From Massilia kyonggiensis (lineage in GTDB: Bacteria; Pseudomonadota; Gammaproteobacteria; Burkholderiales; Burkholderiaceae_D): a stretch of DNA of 64,000 nt. Every line of letters begins with the position of its first letter. Within the stretch, counting starts at the first letter, position 1. Made by a program: the position numbers and the translations under genes. The notes under the pieces were generated by a model. That model was not told where the DNA came from. It ran no database searches and worked only from the letters and a program-made list of their open reading frames with translations. The DNA lies in contig NZ_JANUGY010000001.1 in assembly GCF_024756235.1 (NCBI RefSeq), forward strand, positions 186,001 through 250,000, read 5' to 3'. Of this stretch, positions 43,362 through 52,850 are shown one piece after another.

Positions 43362-44746
43362 ATGCACACACCGGCCGCTGGAAGGCTTACCTGAACGACT
43401 GCGCCAACGTGGTCGATCTCGTCGAGCCGATGCAGGTGTCGGGCCGCGTCACCCGCGTGGCCGGCCTCGTGATGGAGTGTGTCGGCCTGAAACTCGCGGT
43501 CGGCGCCGCCTGCATGATCCCGGTCGCGTCCGGAGCCAAGATCGAAGCGGAAGTCGTCGGCTTCGAGGGCGACCGGCTGTTCCTGATGCCGCAGTCGGAC
43601 GTCGAAGGCGTCGTGCCCGGCTCGCGCGTGTTTCCGATCGAAGCGAGCATGCCGAAGCCCGGTACCGTGACGCATCCGCGCCGCCGCCCGATGGACCGCG
43701 CGCGTCACCTGCCCGTCGGCTGGAGCCTGCTGGGCCGCGTCGTCGACGGCGCCGGCCGCCCGCTGGACGGCAAGGGGCCCATCTCCACCGAACACATGGG
43801 GCCGCTGAACGCGCGCCCCATCAACCCGCTCGACCGCGTACCGATCTCGGAAACGCTGGACGTGGGCGTGCGCGCCATCAATTCCATGCTGACGGTGGGC
43901 CGCGGCCAGCGTCTCGGCCTGTTCGCGGGTACCGGTGTCGGTAAATCCGTGCTGCTGGGCATGATCGCGCGCTATACGACGGCGGACGTCATCGTCGTGG
44001 GCCTGATCGGCGAACGGGGCCGCGAGGTGAAGGAATTCATCGAGCAGATCCTCGGCGAAGAAGGCCTGGCCCGCTCGGCCGTCGTGGCCGCGCCGGCCGA
44101 CTCGCCGCCGCTGATGCGTTTGCAGGGTGCCGCCTACGCCACCGCCATCGCCGAGCACTTCCGCGACGAGGGCCGGAACGTCCTGCTGATCATGGATTCG
44201 CTCACGCGTTACGCGATGGCCCAGCGCGAGATCGCCCTCGCCATCGGCGAACCGCCGGCGACGAAAGGCTATCCGCCGTCGGTGTTCGCGAAACTGCCCG
44301 TGCTGGTGGAACGCGCGGGCAACGGCCAGGCGGGCGGCGGCTCGATCACGGCGTTTTATACCGTGCTGTCGGAAGGCGACGACCAGCAGGACCCGATCGC
44401 CGACGCGGCGCGCGGTATCCTCGACGGCCACATCGTGCTGAACCGCAAACTGGCCGAGGCGGGCCACTACCCCGCCATCGACATCGAACAGTCGATCTCG
44501 CGCGCGATGCACGGCATCACGTCGCGCGAGCACCAGCAGGCCGCACGCACGCTGAAGCAACTGTATTCGCGCTACGAGCGCTCGCGCGACCTGATCAGCG
44601 TGGGCGCCTACGCGCCGGGCACGGACCCCGTGCTGGACAAGGCGATCGCCTTGCACGAACGGATCGAGGCGTTCCTGTGCCAGGAAATCTACGACAACGT
44701 GGGCATGCTGCAGAGCTTGGGGGAATTGACCTCGCTGTTCGGCTGA
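43358..44746 (+). CDS. fliI: flagellum-specific ATPase FliI
   Basis: A 462-residue F1-beta-like ATPase of the export apparatus. Walker A is AGTGVGKS (190-197), the [16 protein letters not shown] block follows, Walker B is [17 protein letters not shown], and the C-terminal [10 protein letters not shown] region is present. It unfolds and feeds export substrates with FliH and FliJ. Its start overlaps the fliH stop by four bases. Confidence 0.97.
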   Translation: MNAHTGRWKAYLNDCANVVDLVEPMQVSGRVTRVAGLVMECVGLKLAVGAACMIPVASGAKIEAEVVGFEGDRLFLMPQSDVEGVVPGSRVFPIEASMPKPGTVTHPRRRPMDRARHLPVGWSLLGRVVDGAGRPLDGKGPISTEHMGPLNARPINPLDRVPISETLDVGVRAINSMLTVGRGQRLGLFAGTGVGKSVLLGMIARYTTADVIVVGLIGERGREVKEFIEQILGEEGLARSAVVAAPADSPPLMRLQGAAYATAIAEHFRDEGRNVLLIMDSLTRYAMAQREIALAIGEPPATKGYPPSVFAKLPVLVERAGNGQAGGGSITAFYTVLSEGDDQQDPIADAARGILDGHIVLNRKLAEAGHYPAIDIEQSISRAMHGITSREHQQAARTLKQLYSRYERSRDLISVGAYAPGTDPVLDKAIALHERIEAFLCQEIYDNVGMLQSLGELTSLFG

Positions 44747-44782
44747 TTGGCCCGTAAAGCTCATCGGTATACTTGATCTACC

Positions 44783-45223
44783 ATGGCCAACGCATCCGCA
44801 CTCGAAACCCTGATCGACCTCGCCCAGCGCGAGTCCGACGCCTGCGCCAAGCGCCTGGGCGCGGCGCTGAAGGCCGTCGACGAGGGAGAGCAAAAGCTGC
44901 AGATGCTGCTCGGCTACCGCGACGACTATGCGAACCGGCTCGACGCGGCGCAAATGGGCGGCATCACCCCGTTCGCATACCAGAATTTCGTCGCCTTCCT
45001 CGGCAAGCTGGAACAGGCGATCGACGGCCAGCGCGAAGTGCTGAAACACGCGCGTGTCAAGGCCGACATGGAAAAGAAGGGCTGGCAGGAAAGCGAGCGC
45101 AAGCGCCTGTCGTACCGGACCCTGAACGAGCGCGCGGCCGCCGAGGCACTCGCGATCGAAAACAAGCGCGACCAGAAAATGATGGACGACCACGCGGCCC
45201 GGACAGTCCGCGCCAGGCGCTGA
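44783..45223 (+). CDS. fliJ: flagellar export protein FliJ
   Basis: A 146-residue coiled-coil protein that sits in the FliI ring like the gamma subunit of F1. It is rich in Glu, Lys, Gln and Ala, with the conserved YRDDYANRLDAAQ and FLGKLEQAIDGQ segments. It starts 36 bp after fliI and precedes fliK, the standard order. Confidence 0.93.
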   Translation: MANASALETLIDLAQRESDACAKRLGAALKAVDEGEQKLQMLLGYRDDYANRLDAAQMGGITPFAYQNFVAFLGKLEQAIDGQREVLKHARVKADMEKKGWQESERKRLSYRTLNERAAAEALAIENKRDQKMMDDHAARTVRARR

Positions 45224-45253
45224 CCGCGCCACCCAACCTGAGCGACTAGCGAC

Positions 45254-46552
45254 ATGACCACGACCTCCCCCCTCCAGCTCAACACGGCCAGCGGCATCAA
45301 CCAGCGCCCGAACAACCCGGCCAACGGCGGCAGCGACGGCAGCCAGTTCAGCGCCATGCTGAGCGGCGAACTGGAGCGCAGCACACTCGCGTCCATGCCG
45401 GCCCCGGCGCCCGCACCCGCCCCCGCGCCCGCCGCGAAGCAGGAGGCCAAGCCGGCCGAAGCCGAGAAACCCGCGCAGCCCGACGACGCCGCGCCGCAGC
45501 AGGCCGCGAAGCCGGCCGACGGCAAGACGGACGCCGCCGATGCGAAGGATGACGCCGCCAAGGCCGACGACGACAAGGCCGACGACGACAGCACGGCCAA
45601 GGCGGGCGACCCGGCCAGCGCCATGCTCGCGCTGATGGCCAGCCTGCACAAGCCGGGCGCCGACGCGGGCAAGACGACCACCGCGGCCCAGGCCTTCGAC
45701 GCGCTGTCCGGCAAGGGCAAGCGCACGGACGCCGGCCAGCTGGCCGCGCTGCAGGCCGCGATGAAGTCCGTGGCCAAGGAAGCGGGCACGGACGTGGCCG
45801 GCGCGAAGACCTTCTCGGCCACGTCGATCAAGAACCCGGCCCTTGCGGCCGCCGGTGCCGACCTCGGCGCGGACAAGGCGGCTGCCGCCTCGGCCGACCT
45901 GCGCGCCGCGCTGGGCAACGTCAAGGCGGAGGTCAAGCCGCAGCTGGACGCCGCCGAATTCAGCCTGCAGCAGGCGCGCGACGCCGCGCTGCTCGTCCAG
46001 AAGGAACAGGCGCCGGTGGCGACCGTCGCGGCCGCCCAGCTGCAGCCGGCCATGCTGGAAGCCGCCCAGGCCGCGGCCGCCGCCAGCGAAGAGCTGTCGG
46101 CCCACGTCGGCACGGATGCATGGAACGACCAGGTCGGCCAGAAGGTCATCTACATGGTCGGCGCCGAGGACCAGACCGCGTCGCTGACGCTGAACCCGCC
46201 GGACCTGGGTCCGCTGCAGGTGGTGCTGTCCGTGTCCAACGGCCAGGCCGACGTGACGTTCTCGTCGAACCAGCTGGAAGTCCGCCAGGCGCTGGAAAAC
46301 GCCCTGCCCCGTTTGCAGGAGATGATGAGCGAGAGCGGCATCGCGCTGGGTAATGCGACCGTCAATGCGGGCATGTCGAACGGCCAGGCGCAGCAGGACC
46401 AGACGGCCGCAGCGGGCGGTTTCGGCCGGGGCAACCGGGGACGCGGCAATGGCGGCAATGGCGATGACGGCACGGCGGGCGAAGCCACCGTCCGGCCGGC
46501 CACGCGCACGGCACGGATCGGCGATCGCGGGATGGTCGATACCTTCGCGTAA
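45254..46552 (+). CDS. fliK: flagellar hook-length control protein FliK
   Basis: A 432-residue secreted ruler protein. The N-terminal two-thirds are Ala/Pro/Lys/Asp-rich low complexity, including a Pro-Ala repeat (about 45-60). The conserved C-terminal domain (about 290-390) has LTLNPPDLGPLQVVLSVSNG and FSSNQLEVRQALENALPRL. It measures hook length and triggers the FlhB specificity switch. It is the standard FliK; a FliK-like paralogue lies at 35298. Confidence 0.93.
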   Translation: MTTTSPLQLNTASGINQRPNNPANGGSDGSQFSAMLSGELERSTLASMPAPAPAPAPAPAAKQEAKPAEAEKPAQPDDAAPQQAAKPADGKTDAADAKDDAAKADDDKADDDSTAKAGDPASAMLALMASLHKPGADAGKTTTAAQAFDALSGKGKRTDAGQLAALQAAMKSVAKEAGTDVAGAKTFSATSIKNPALAAAGADLGADKAAAASADLRAALGNVKAEVKPQLDAAEFSLQQARDAALLVQKEQAPVATVAAAQLQPAMLEAAQAAAAASEELSAHVGTDAWNDQVGQKVIYMVGAEDQTASLTLNPPDLGPLQVVLSVSNGQADVTFSSNQLEVRQALENALPRLQEMMSESGIALGNATVNAGMSNGQAQQDQTAAAGGFGRGNRGRGNGGNGDDGTAGEATVRPATRTARIGDRGMVDTFA

Positions 46553-46578
46553 AGACTTTTGGCGTCATTGACAACGGG

Positions 46579-46611
46579 TGGGGTGAGCGGTGCGGCGCAT
46601 CGATCACCCCA
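46579..46611 (+). other. weak hairpin after fliK
   Basis: An 8-bp stem, TGGGGTGA / TCACCCCA, with a 17-nt loop. No T run follows, so it is at best a weak or rho-assisted terminator. Confidence 0.3.
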
Positions 46612-46693
46612 TTTGACGTCTGGGGATACAGCCTCGACAACAAATCCGTCAAGAAACAACGAGATACCCCAGGTTCCTCCCTCTTTTCGACCG

Positions 46694-46721
46694 TTGCCGC
46701 TGCTCACTTTTTCCCGATAAT
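46694..46721 (+). promoter_or_regulatory. candidate sigma-70 promoter for fliL-fliR
   Basis: TTGCCG (46694-46699), 16 bp, GATAAT (46716-46721), in the 210-bp gap between fliK and fliL and 41 bp before the fliL start. Confidence 0.4.
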
Positions 46722-46762
46722 GACATAATGACGGGACGATCCAACAGCGGGACCGAAGACTC

Positions 46763-47305
46763 TTGAAAGCGAATCCAAAAATCAAAGCCGATCCGAAAGC
46801 GGATGCGGCGGCACCTGCAGCCAGCGGCGGTAAAGGCAAGCTGTTCATCATGATCGGCGCGGCCGTGGTCGTGCTCGGCCTGGGCGGAGGTGCCGGCTGG
46901 TACTTCATGCACGGCAGCAGCGCGGAAGCGGCGGCCGAACCTGCCAAGAAGGAACACTCGAGCAGCAAGAAAAAGAAGAAGGACGAAGCGCCGCCCGAGT
47001 ACGTGGCCGTCGAACCCTTCACGGTCAACCTGCAGCCGGAACACGGCGACCAGTATCTGCAGGTCGCGTTCACCCTGCAGGTCGAAGGACCGGAGCAGGT
47101 CGAGCTCATCAAGGCCAACATGGCCAAGGTGCGCAGCCGCGTGCTGCTGCTGTTGTCGGGCAAGAAGGCGTCCGAGATCAGCACGGTGGAAGGCAAGCAG
47201 CAACTGGCCGGCGAGATCCTCGCGGCGGTCAACGAACCGTTCGTGCCGCACGGCGACGAACAGGAAGTGACCGACGTTTTGTTCACTTCCTTTATCATCC
47301 AGTAA
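46763..47305 (+). CDS. fliL: flagellar basal body-associated protein FliL
   Basis: A 180-residue single-pass inner-membrane protein that supports stator function. A Lys/Ala-rich cytoplasmic N-terminus leads to TM about 27-48 (LFIMIGAAVVVLGLGG), then a Lys/Ser-rich linker and the periplasmic FliL domain with YVAVEPFTVNLQPEHGDQYLQV. The start is TTG at 46763, after a weak ribosome site. It leads the fliLMNOPQR run. Confidence 0.93.
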   Translation: MKANPKIKADPKADAAAPAASGGKGKLFIMIGAAVVVLGLGGGAGWYFMHGSSAEAAAEPAKKEHSSSKKKKKDEAPPEYVAVEPFTVNLQPEHGDQYLQVAFTLQVEGPEQVELIKANMAKVRSRVLLLLSGKKASEISTVEGKQQLAGEILAAVNEPFVPHGDEQEVTDVLFTSFIIQ

Positions 47306-47332
47306 AGCAGACGTCATTAACGGTAGAGCAGC

Positions 47333-48316
47333 ATGGCCGATAATTTTCTCTCACAGGAAGAAGTCGATGCCCTCCTAAAAGGGGTCAACGGCGATCAGGA
47401 CGACGTAGCGACGCCTGAAGACACCTCGGGAGTCCGCACGTATAACCTGGCAACGCAGGAGCGGATCGTCCGCGGCCGCATGCCGACGCTCGAGATCATC
47501 AACGAGCGTTTCGCCAGGTATCTGCGCGTCGGCCTGTTCAACTTCTTGCGCCGCTCCGCCGAAGTGTCGGTGGGGTCCGTGCGCGTGTCGAAGTACAGCG
47601 AGTTCATCCGTAACCTTGTCGTGCCGACCAACCTGAACCTCGTCCACATGAAGCCGCTGCGCGGCACGGCGCTGATGGTGTTCGACCCGGGCCTCGTGTT
47701 CCTGCTCGTGGACAACCTGTTCGGCGGCGACGGCCGCTTCCACACGCGCGTGGAAGGCCGCGATTTCACGCAGACCGAGCAGCGCATCATCATGCGCATC
47801 CTCGACATCGTGTTCGAGGCGTATGCCAAGTCGTGGGAACCGGTGTACCCGATCGAATTCGAGTACATCCGCTCGGAGATGAACACGCAGTTCGCGAACA
47901 TCGCCACCCCGAACGAAGTCGTGGTATCGTGCACTTTCACCATCGAGCTCGGTTCGGTGTCGGGCCAGATCCACTTCTGCATGCCCTATTCGATGGTCGA
48001 ACCGATCCGCGACGCACTGACGTCGAGCATCCAGGGCGAGGCGCTGGAAGTCGACAAGCGCTGGATCCGCCTGCTGACGCAGCAGATCCAGGTGGCGGAA
48101 GTGGAACTGGTGGCCGTGCTGGGCCACGGCAAGGCCAATTTCGACGAGATCCTGAACATGAAGGTCGGCGACGTGATCCCGATCTCGGTCCCGGAAACGC
48201 TCCAGGCCACCGTGGACGGCGTGCCCGTCATGGACTGCAGCTACGGCGTGTTCAACGGACAATATGCGCTGAAGGTCGAGAAATTGCTGGCGAACAGCGA
48301 AACCTTCAACAAGTAA
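47333..48316 (+). CDS. fliM: flagellar motor switch protein FliM
   Basis: A 327-residue C-ring protein. The N-terminal CheY-P binding helix is NFLSQEEVDALLKGV, followed by the CheC-like middle domain (GGDGRF segment) and the FliN-homologous C-terminal domain. All parts are intact and length is normal. Confidence 0.97.
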   Translation: MADNFLSQEEVDALLKGVNGDQDDVATPEDTSGVRTYNLATQERIVRGRMPTLEIINERFARYLRVGLFNFLRRSAEVSVGSVRVSKYSEFIRNLVVPTNLNLVHMKPLRGTALMVFDPGLVFLLVDNLFGGDGRFHTRVEGRDFTQTEQRIIMRILDIVFEAYAKSWEPVYPIEFEYIRSEMNTQFANIATPNEVVVSCTFTIELGSVSGQIHFCMPYSMVEPIRDALTSSIQGEALEVDKRWIRLLTQQIQVAEVELVAVLGHGKANFDEILNMKVGDVIPISVPETLQATVDGVPVMDCSYGVFNGQYALKVEKLLANSETFNK

Positions 48317-48334
48317 GCAACACAGGAGAGAAAC

Positions 48335-48760
48335 ATGTCCGACACTCAAGACGACCAAAGCAGTCTCGACGACGATTGGGGCGCCGCGATCGCCGAACAG
48401 GCCGCCGCGGAAGCCGCTGCGCTGGCCAACCAGCAGCAAGCGGCCTCGGCCGCCGTGTTCAAGGATTTCTCGAACAAGGGTCCGCGTCCGGAGACGCCGA
48501 ACGACATCGACTTCATCCTCGACATCCCCGTCCAGCTGACGGTGGAACTGGGCCGCACCAAGATCGCCATCAAGAACCTGCTGCAACTCGCGCAGGGTTC
48601 CGTGGTCGAACTGGATGGCCTGGCGGGCGAGCCGATGGACGTGCTCGTCAACGGCTGCCTGATCGCCCAGGGCGAGGTGGTGGTCGTGAACGACAAGTTC
48701 GGTATCCGCCTCACCGACATCATCACCCCGTCGGAGCGCATCCGCAAGCTCAACAAATGA
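48335..48760 (+). CDS. fliN: flagellar motor switch protein FliN
   Basis: A 141-residue C-ring protein. The C-terminal SpoA domain (about 60-138) has ILDIPVQLTVELGRTKIAIKNLLQLAQGSVVELD and ends IRLTDIITPSERIRKLN. An acidic Asp/Ala-rich N-terminus precedes it. Its stop overlaps the fliO start (ATGA). Confidence 0.97.
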   Translation: MSDTQDDQSSLDDDWGAAIAEQAAAEAAALANQQQAASAAVFKDFSNKGPRPETPNDIDFILDIPVQLTVELGRTKIAIKNLLQLAQGSVVELDGLAGEPMDVLVNGCLIAQGEVVVVNDKFGIRLTDIITPSERIRKLNK

Positions 48761-49527
48761 CGGCACGCCTGCTGACCACCCTCGCCCTCGCCCTGCCGCT
48801 GGCCGCCTGCGCGGCCCAGCCGGGGACTGGGCAGGCAGCGGGACGGTCGGCCGAGGTCGCGCCGGCGGCAGCTGTGCAGGTGCCTGCGCCTGCATCTGCG
48901 CCGGTCGCGACCGAACCCGCGGCGGCACCGGCACCCGCGCAGCAGACGACCCAGCCCCTTCCACCAGCGACGGCCTCCGCGAAGGCGCAGCCGCGGGCGA
49001 TGGCCGGCACCGGCGCGCCCTCCGCCGCCGCGCCCGCGCAGGCGCCCGCCGTCCAACCGGACGCCACCGTTCCGGCAGTGACCGCCACCCCGACGACACC
49101 GGACGTCGTCGCGCCCCGCCCCGCTACGCCCAGCGCCACCGTTCCTCCTGTCACGATGCCGGCCGGCTCGTCGACCGGCAGCCTGCTGCAGACGCTGTTC
49201 GCGCTGATCCTCGTGCTGGCCGTGCTGGGCGCGCTCGCCTGGTTCCTCAAGCGCTACGGTCCGAAGGTGGGCGGCGGCAACGCCAACCTGCGCGTCGTCG
49301 GTTCGCTGAACCTCGGCGGCCGCGAGCGCATCGTGGTGGTCGAAGTGGGCAATGAATGGATCGTGGTCGGTGCATCACCCGGCCGCATCAACGCGCTGGC
49401 GACAATGCCGCGCCAGGACGGGCACAATGGCGACAACGGCGGCACGAACGCCGCGCTTGCTCCCCATGGGCCGGCCGCGCACAGCTTCGCCGACTGGCTC
49501 AAACAGACGATCGACAAACGCAAGTGA
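48757..49527 (+). CDS. fliO: flagellar biosynthesis protein FliO with extended periplasmic linker
   Basis: A 256-residue export-gate assembly factor. The conserved part is the membrane helix (about 142-165) and the following cytoplasmic domain with [21 protein letters not shown]. Before it lies an unusual N-terminus: a signal with a lipobox-like LAAC (Cys18), then about 115 residues rich in Ala, Pro and Thr. E. coli FliO is only about 120 residues. The start overlaps the fliN stop and the stop overlaps the fliP start. Confidence 0.88.
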   Translation: MTARLLTTLALALPLAACAAQPGTGQAAGRSAEVAPAAAVQVPAPASAPVATEPAAAPAPAQQTTQPLPPATASAKAQPRAMAGTGAPSAAAPAQAPAVQPDATVPAVTATPTTPDVVAPRPATPSATVPPVTMPAGSSTGSLLQTLFALILVLAVLGALAWFLKRYGPKVGGGNANLRVVGSLNLGGRERIVVVEVGNEWIVVGASPGRINALATMPRQDGHNGDNGGTNAALAPHGPAAHSFADWLKQTIDKRK

Positions 49528-50270
49528 TGCTGAATAAACGACTCCTGCTGGCGACAGGCCTCGCAGCCCTGCCGCTGGCGGCGGCGGTGGCGGCGCCCGC
49601 CATCCCCGCTTTCACGACGAGCCCGGCCCCGGGCGGCGGCACCGCCTATTCCCTGCCGGTGCAGACGCTGCTCCTGATGACGGCGCTGACCTTCATCCCC
49701 GCCGCGCTGCTGATGATGACGAGCTTTACGCGCATCATCATCGTGCTCTCCCTGCTGCGCCAGGCGCTCGGCACGCAGACGGCGCCGCCGAACCAGGTGA
49801 TGGTGGGCCTCGCCCTGTTCCTCACGCTGTTCGTGATGGGGCCGACGTTCGACCGCGTCTACACGGAAGCGTACGTGCCGCTGCAGGAAAACCGCATCCA
49901 GATGGGCGAGGCGATGGACAAGGCCGCGGCGCCGCTGAAGGGCTTCATGCTGAAGCAGACGCGCCAGTCCGACCTCGCCCTGTTCGTCAAGATTTCGCGC
50001 ACGCCCGCGCTGCAGGGTCCGGAAGACGTGCCGCTGCGCGTCCTGATTCCCGCCTTCATCACGAGCGAGCTGAAGACCGCGTTCCAGATCGGCTTCGCCA
50101 TCTTCATCCCGTTCCTCATCATCGACATGGTCGTCGCGTCCGTGCTGATGTCGATGGGTATGATGATGATGTCGCCGGCCGTGATCTCGCTGCCGTTCAA
50201 GCTGATGCTGTTCGTGCTCGTCGACGGCTGGCAGTTGCTGCTGGGTTCGCTGTCCCAGAGTTTTTATTAG
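49527..50270 (+). CDS. fliP: flagellar export gate protein FliP
   Basis: A 247-residue core protein of the export gate. It starts with a signal peptide (about 1-22), then shows four membrane segments with the family motifs [41 protein letters not shown] and [15 protein letters not shown]. The start overlaps the fliO stop (TGATG). Confidence 0.97.
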   Translation: MLNKRLLLATGLAALPLAAAVAAPAIPAFTTSPAPGGGTAYSLPVQTLLLMTALTFIPAALLMMTSFTRIIIVLSLLRQALGTQTAPPNQVMVGLALFLTLFVMGPTFDRVYTEAYVPLQENRIQMGEAMDKAAAPLKGFMLKQTRQSDLALFVKISRTPALQGPEDVPLRVLIPAFITSELKTAFQIGFAIFIPFLIIDMVVASVLMSMGMMMMSPAVISLPFKLMLFVLVDGWQLLLGSLSQSFY

Positions 50271-50280
50271 AGAGGACGAC

Positions 50281-50550
50281 ATGACTCCGGAAAGCGTCAT
50301 CGCGATGGGCCGCACGGCCATGGAAATCACGCTGATGGTGTCGGCGCCGCTGCTCCTCGTAGCGCTCGTCATCGGCCTCGTCGTCAGCATCTTCCAGGCC
50401 GCCACGCAGATCAACGAACAGACCCTGTCCTTCATCCCCAAGCTGATCGGCGTCTTCATCGCGCTCGTGCTCGCCGGGCCGTGGATGATCACGGTCATGA
50501 CCGACTACATGCGCAACCTGTTCAGCGGCATCCCGCAGATGATCGGCTGA
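50281..50550 (+). CDS. fliQ: flagellar export gate protein FliQ
   Basis: An 89-residue two-helix membrane protein of the gate complex, with the motif SIFQAATQINEQTLSFIPKL between the helices. Length is normal. A GAGAGGA ribosome site lies before the ATG. Confidence 0.97.
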   Translation: MTPESVIAMGRTAMEITLMVSAPLLLVALVIGLVVSIFQAATQINEQTLSFIPKLIGVFIALVLAGPWMITVMTDYMRNLFSGIPQMIG

Positions 50551-50563
50551 CGTTGCGTCCTCG

Positions 50564-51382
50564 ATGATCTCGTTCACCACGACGGAGCTGTATGCGTGGA
50601 TCGGCGGCCTCCTGTGGCCGCTGACGCGCATCCTCGGCCTCGTCGCGGCGGCACCCGTGTTCGGCAACACGGCCGTGCCCATGCTCGTCAAGACGACGCT
50701 CGGCGTGCTGCTGGCCGCGATCATCGGCCCCACGCTACCGCCCGTTCCAGCCGTCGATCCGACGTCGTGGGCGGGCATCCTGATCGTCGCGCAGGAACTT
50801 CTCATCGGCGTGGCGATGGGCTTTGCGATGCGCCTCGTGTTCGCTGCCGTCGAATTCGCGGGCGAAGTCGCCAGCTCGACGATGGGCTTTTCGTTCGCCA
50901 CGTTCTTCGATCCCAGCTCGGCCGGCCGCTCGTCGGCCATCAGCCAGTTCCTCGCCCTCGTCGCGACGATGGCCTTCCTCGCCATGAACGCCCACCTCGT
51001 GCTGATCGAGGCACTGGCGGAAAGCTTTTTCACGCTGCCGATCTCGGCCACGCCGATGTCGCTGTCCGCGCCGCTGGAAATGGTGCGCTGGGGCAGCCGC
51101 GTATTCTCGGCCGGCCTGCAGATCGCGATGCCGATCGTCGCCGCGATGCTCATCACCAACATCGCGCTGGCAATCCTCACGCGCGCGGCGCCGCAGCTGA
51201 ACCTGTTCGGCATCGGCTTCCCGATCACCTTGGGCGCCGGCTTCCTCATCATCAGCCTCACGCTGCCGTATCTCGGCACGCCGCTGCAGAACCTGTTCAA
51301 TCAGGGGATCGAGGCGGGCCGCAAGATCCCGCGCGTGGGCGGCCAGCGGCCGGGGCAGCCACTACCCGCTGCCCCACGATAA
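50564..51382 (+). CDS. fliR: flagellar export gate protein FliR
   Basis: A 272-residue polytopic membrane protein that completes the FliP5Q4R1 gate. It shows about six hydrophobic segments and the family stretch EVASSTMGFSFATFFDPSS. Length is normal. The compound repeat element C begins at its stop codon, so any 3' processing or termination would occur there. It is convergent with flgL. Confidence 0.95.
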   Translation: MISFTTTELYAWIGGLLWPLTRILGLVAAAPVFGNTAVPMLVKTTLGVLLAAIIGPTLPPVPAVDPTSWAGILIVAQELLIGVAMGFAMRLVFAAVEFAGEVASSTMGFSFATFFDPSSAGRSSAISQFLALVATMAFLAMNAHLVLIEALAESFFTLPISATPMSLSAPLEMVRWGSRVFSAGLQIAMPIVAAMLITNIALAILTRAAPQLNLFGIGFPITLGAGFLIISLTLPYLGTPLQNLFNQGIEAGRKIPRVGGQRPGQPLPAAPR

Positions 51383-51597
51383 ATTCGGGGTCAGAGCACA
51401 TTTCTCGCAAAATTCGGGGTCAGAGCACATTTCTGTGCAATGGTTCCGAGGCCACATCATCCCTGGCTTCGCGATCCGTCATCGACTTACAGCGATCGGG
51501 AACGGGGCCCGCACGACGACTGTCATGACGATGAGCACTTACTCAAAAATGTGCTCTGACCCCGAAGTTTCCAGAAAAAGGGGTCTGACCCCGAATT
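51382..51597. repeat. compound inverted-repeat element, copy C
   Basis: Two direct units GGGGTCAGAGCAC (51387-51399, 51416-51428), a 122-bp core, then two inverted units (51551-51563; 51580-51592, the last as GGGGTCTGACCCC). It fills the 222-bp gap between the convergent fliR and flgL genes. The right end of the core (GCACTTACTCAAAAAT) is shared with the other copies. Confidence 0.85.
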
Positions 51598-51604
51598 GAA
51601 GAAA

Positions 51605-52834
51605 TTATGAGATGTAGTTGAAGAGAGACAGGCCCGACATCGTCTTGAACGACAGTTGGGCCGCCTGCAGCGTCTGCTGCTGCTGGGTGTACAACGAAAT
51701 GGCCTTGACCATGTCCAGGTCCTGCAGGCCGCTCAGCGTGGTCTGGTACTGGACGTTCAGGTCGTCGCCCGTGCTGTCCAGCGAATCGACTTCCTTCAGG
51801 CGCGAGCCCACCGAGGCTTGCACGGTCAGCACGTTGTCCAGCGCGTTCTTCATGTTCAGGCTGGCCGTGTTCAGGTTGTTCGCCAGCGCGGCCTTGCCGG
51901 CCGAGCCGTCGGACGGGCTGCGCAGGGTCTGGATCAGGTTCGTGATCGTCGTGAACACCGACTGCTTCTGGCTCGGCTGCACGTTGAACGAGTCGCCGTT
52001 GGCCGGCGCGCCCTTGATGTCGAACGAGATGCCGTCGAAGGCGATGGACGCGCCCGCCGTGTAGGGCTGGTTGCTCAGCACGGCGGTGCCGGGCGACGTC
52101 GAGTTGTCCGTCACCGTGTACGTCGTCACGGCCGGCGTGCCCGTGACCTGGAAGTCGATCGCGTAATCGTGGCCCGTCAGCTTGGTCGTGTCCGTCACGG
52201 CGCCCGGCGAGATGATGCCGGCGCCCGTGTTCGTGCCGGCCGCCTGCGTGACGAAGGTGCCGTTGCCGGTGACGTTGGCCTCGAAGATGGCGCTGCCGCT
52301 TTCGCTGATCGCCATCTTGCGCGCCGAGCCTACCTGCAGCATGCGCTGGCCCTGGTCGCCCTGGTAGGTGGCGCCCGTCGGGGTCTGCGTGAACGGCTGC
52401 GTGGTCGTCTTGTAGCCGGAAAACAGATAGGTGCCCGTGCCGTCCGTCGTGTTGGCCGAGCCGAGCAGGTCGGCCATGCGCCCTTCCAGCTCGGTGGCCA
52501 GCGCCTCGCGGTCGCTCTGCGTGTAGCCGCCGTTGCCGGCGGTGACGATCAGCGACTGGATGTCCTGGATCTGGCTCGACACGTCGGACAGCGTCTTGTC
52601 GACCAGCGACAGCGACGATTTCGCGTTCGTGCGGTTGGTGCCGAACTGCGTGTTCATCGATTGCGACTGCGTCAGTTCGAGCGCTTTCGCCGAACCGATC
52701 GGGTCGTCGGCGGCCGACAGCATGCGCTTGTTCGTCGACAGCTGCATCTGCGTCTTGGCCATCTGGCCCTGCAGCGTGTTCAGCTGCGTGGTCCCGGCCT
52801 GGTAGATCGCGTTGGTGCTGATGCGTAAGGTCAT
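51605..52834 (-). CDS. flgL: hook-filament junction protein FlgL (HAP3)
   Basis: A 409-residue junction protein between FlgK and the filament. The flagellin-like N-terminus (MTLRISTNAIYQAGTTQLNT and a conserved DPIGSAKALELTQS) and the C-terminal helix ending in LSFKTMSGLSLFNYIS are typical. The middle is Thr/Gly-rich. It lies 16 bp behind flgK and is probably transcribed from the flgK sigma-28 promoter. Confidence 0.95.
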   Translation of the reverse strand: MTLRISTNAIYQAGTTQLNTLQGQMAKTQMQLSTNKRMLSAADDPIGSAKALELTQSQSMNTQFGTNRTNAKSSLSLVDKTLSDVSSQIQDIQSLIVTAGNGGYTQSDREALATELEGRMADLLGSANTTDGTGTYLFSGYKTTTQPFTQTPTGATYQGDQGQRMLQVGSARKMAISESGSAIFEANVTGNGTFVTQAAGTNTGAGIISPGAVTDTTKLTGHDYAIDFQVTGTPAVTTYTVTDNSTSPGTAVLSNQPYTAGASIAFDGISFDIKGAPANGDSFNVQPSQKQSVFTTITNLIQTLRSPSDGSAGKAALANNLNTASLNMKNALDNVLTVQASVGSRLKEVDSLDSTGDDLNVQYQTTLSGLQDLDMVKAISLYTQQQQTLQAAQLSFKTMSGLSLFNYIS

Positions 52835-52850
52835 GGCGTGGCTCCGTTAA

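Noticed and set aside
43121..46105. A 994-codon open frame antisense to fliH-fliK
   Set aside because: Same reason: it runs across four recognisable genes on the other strand and gives Arg/Gly/Leu-rich text with no family signature.
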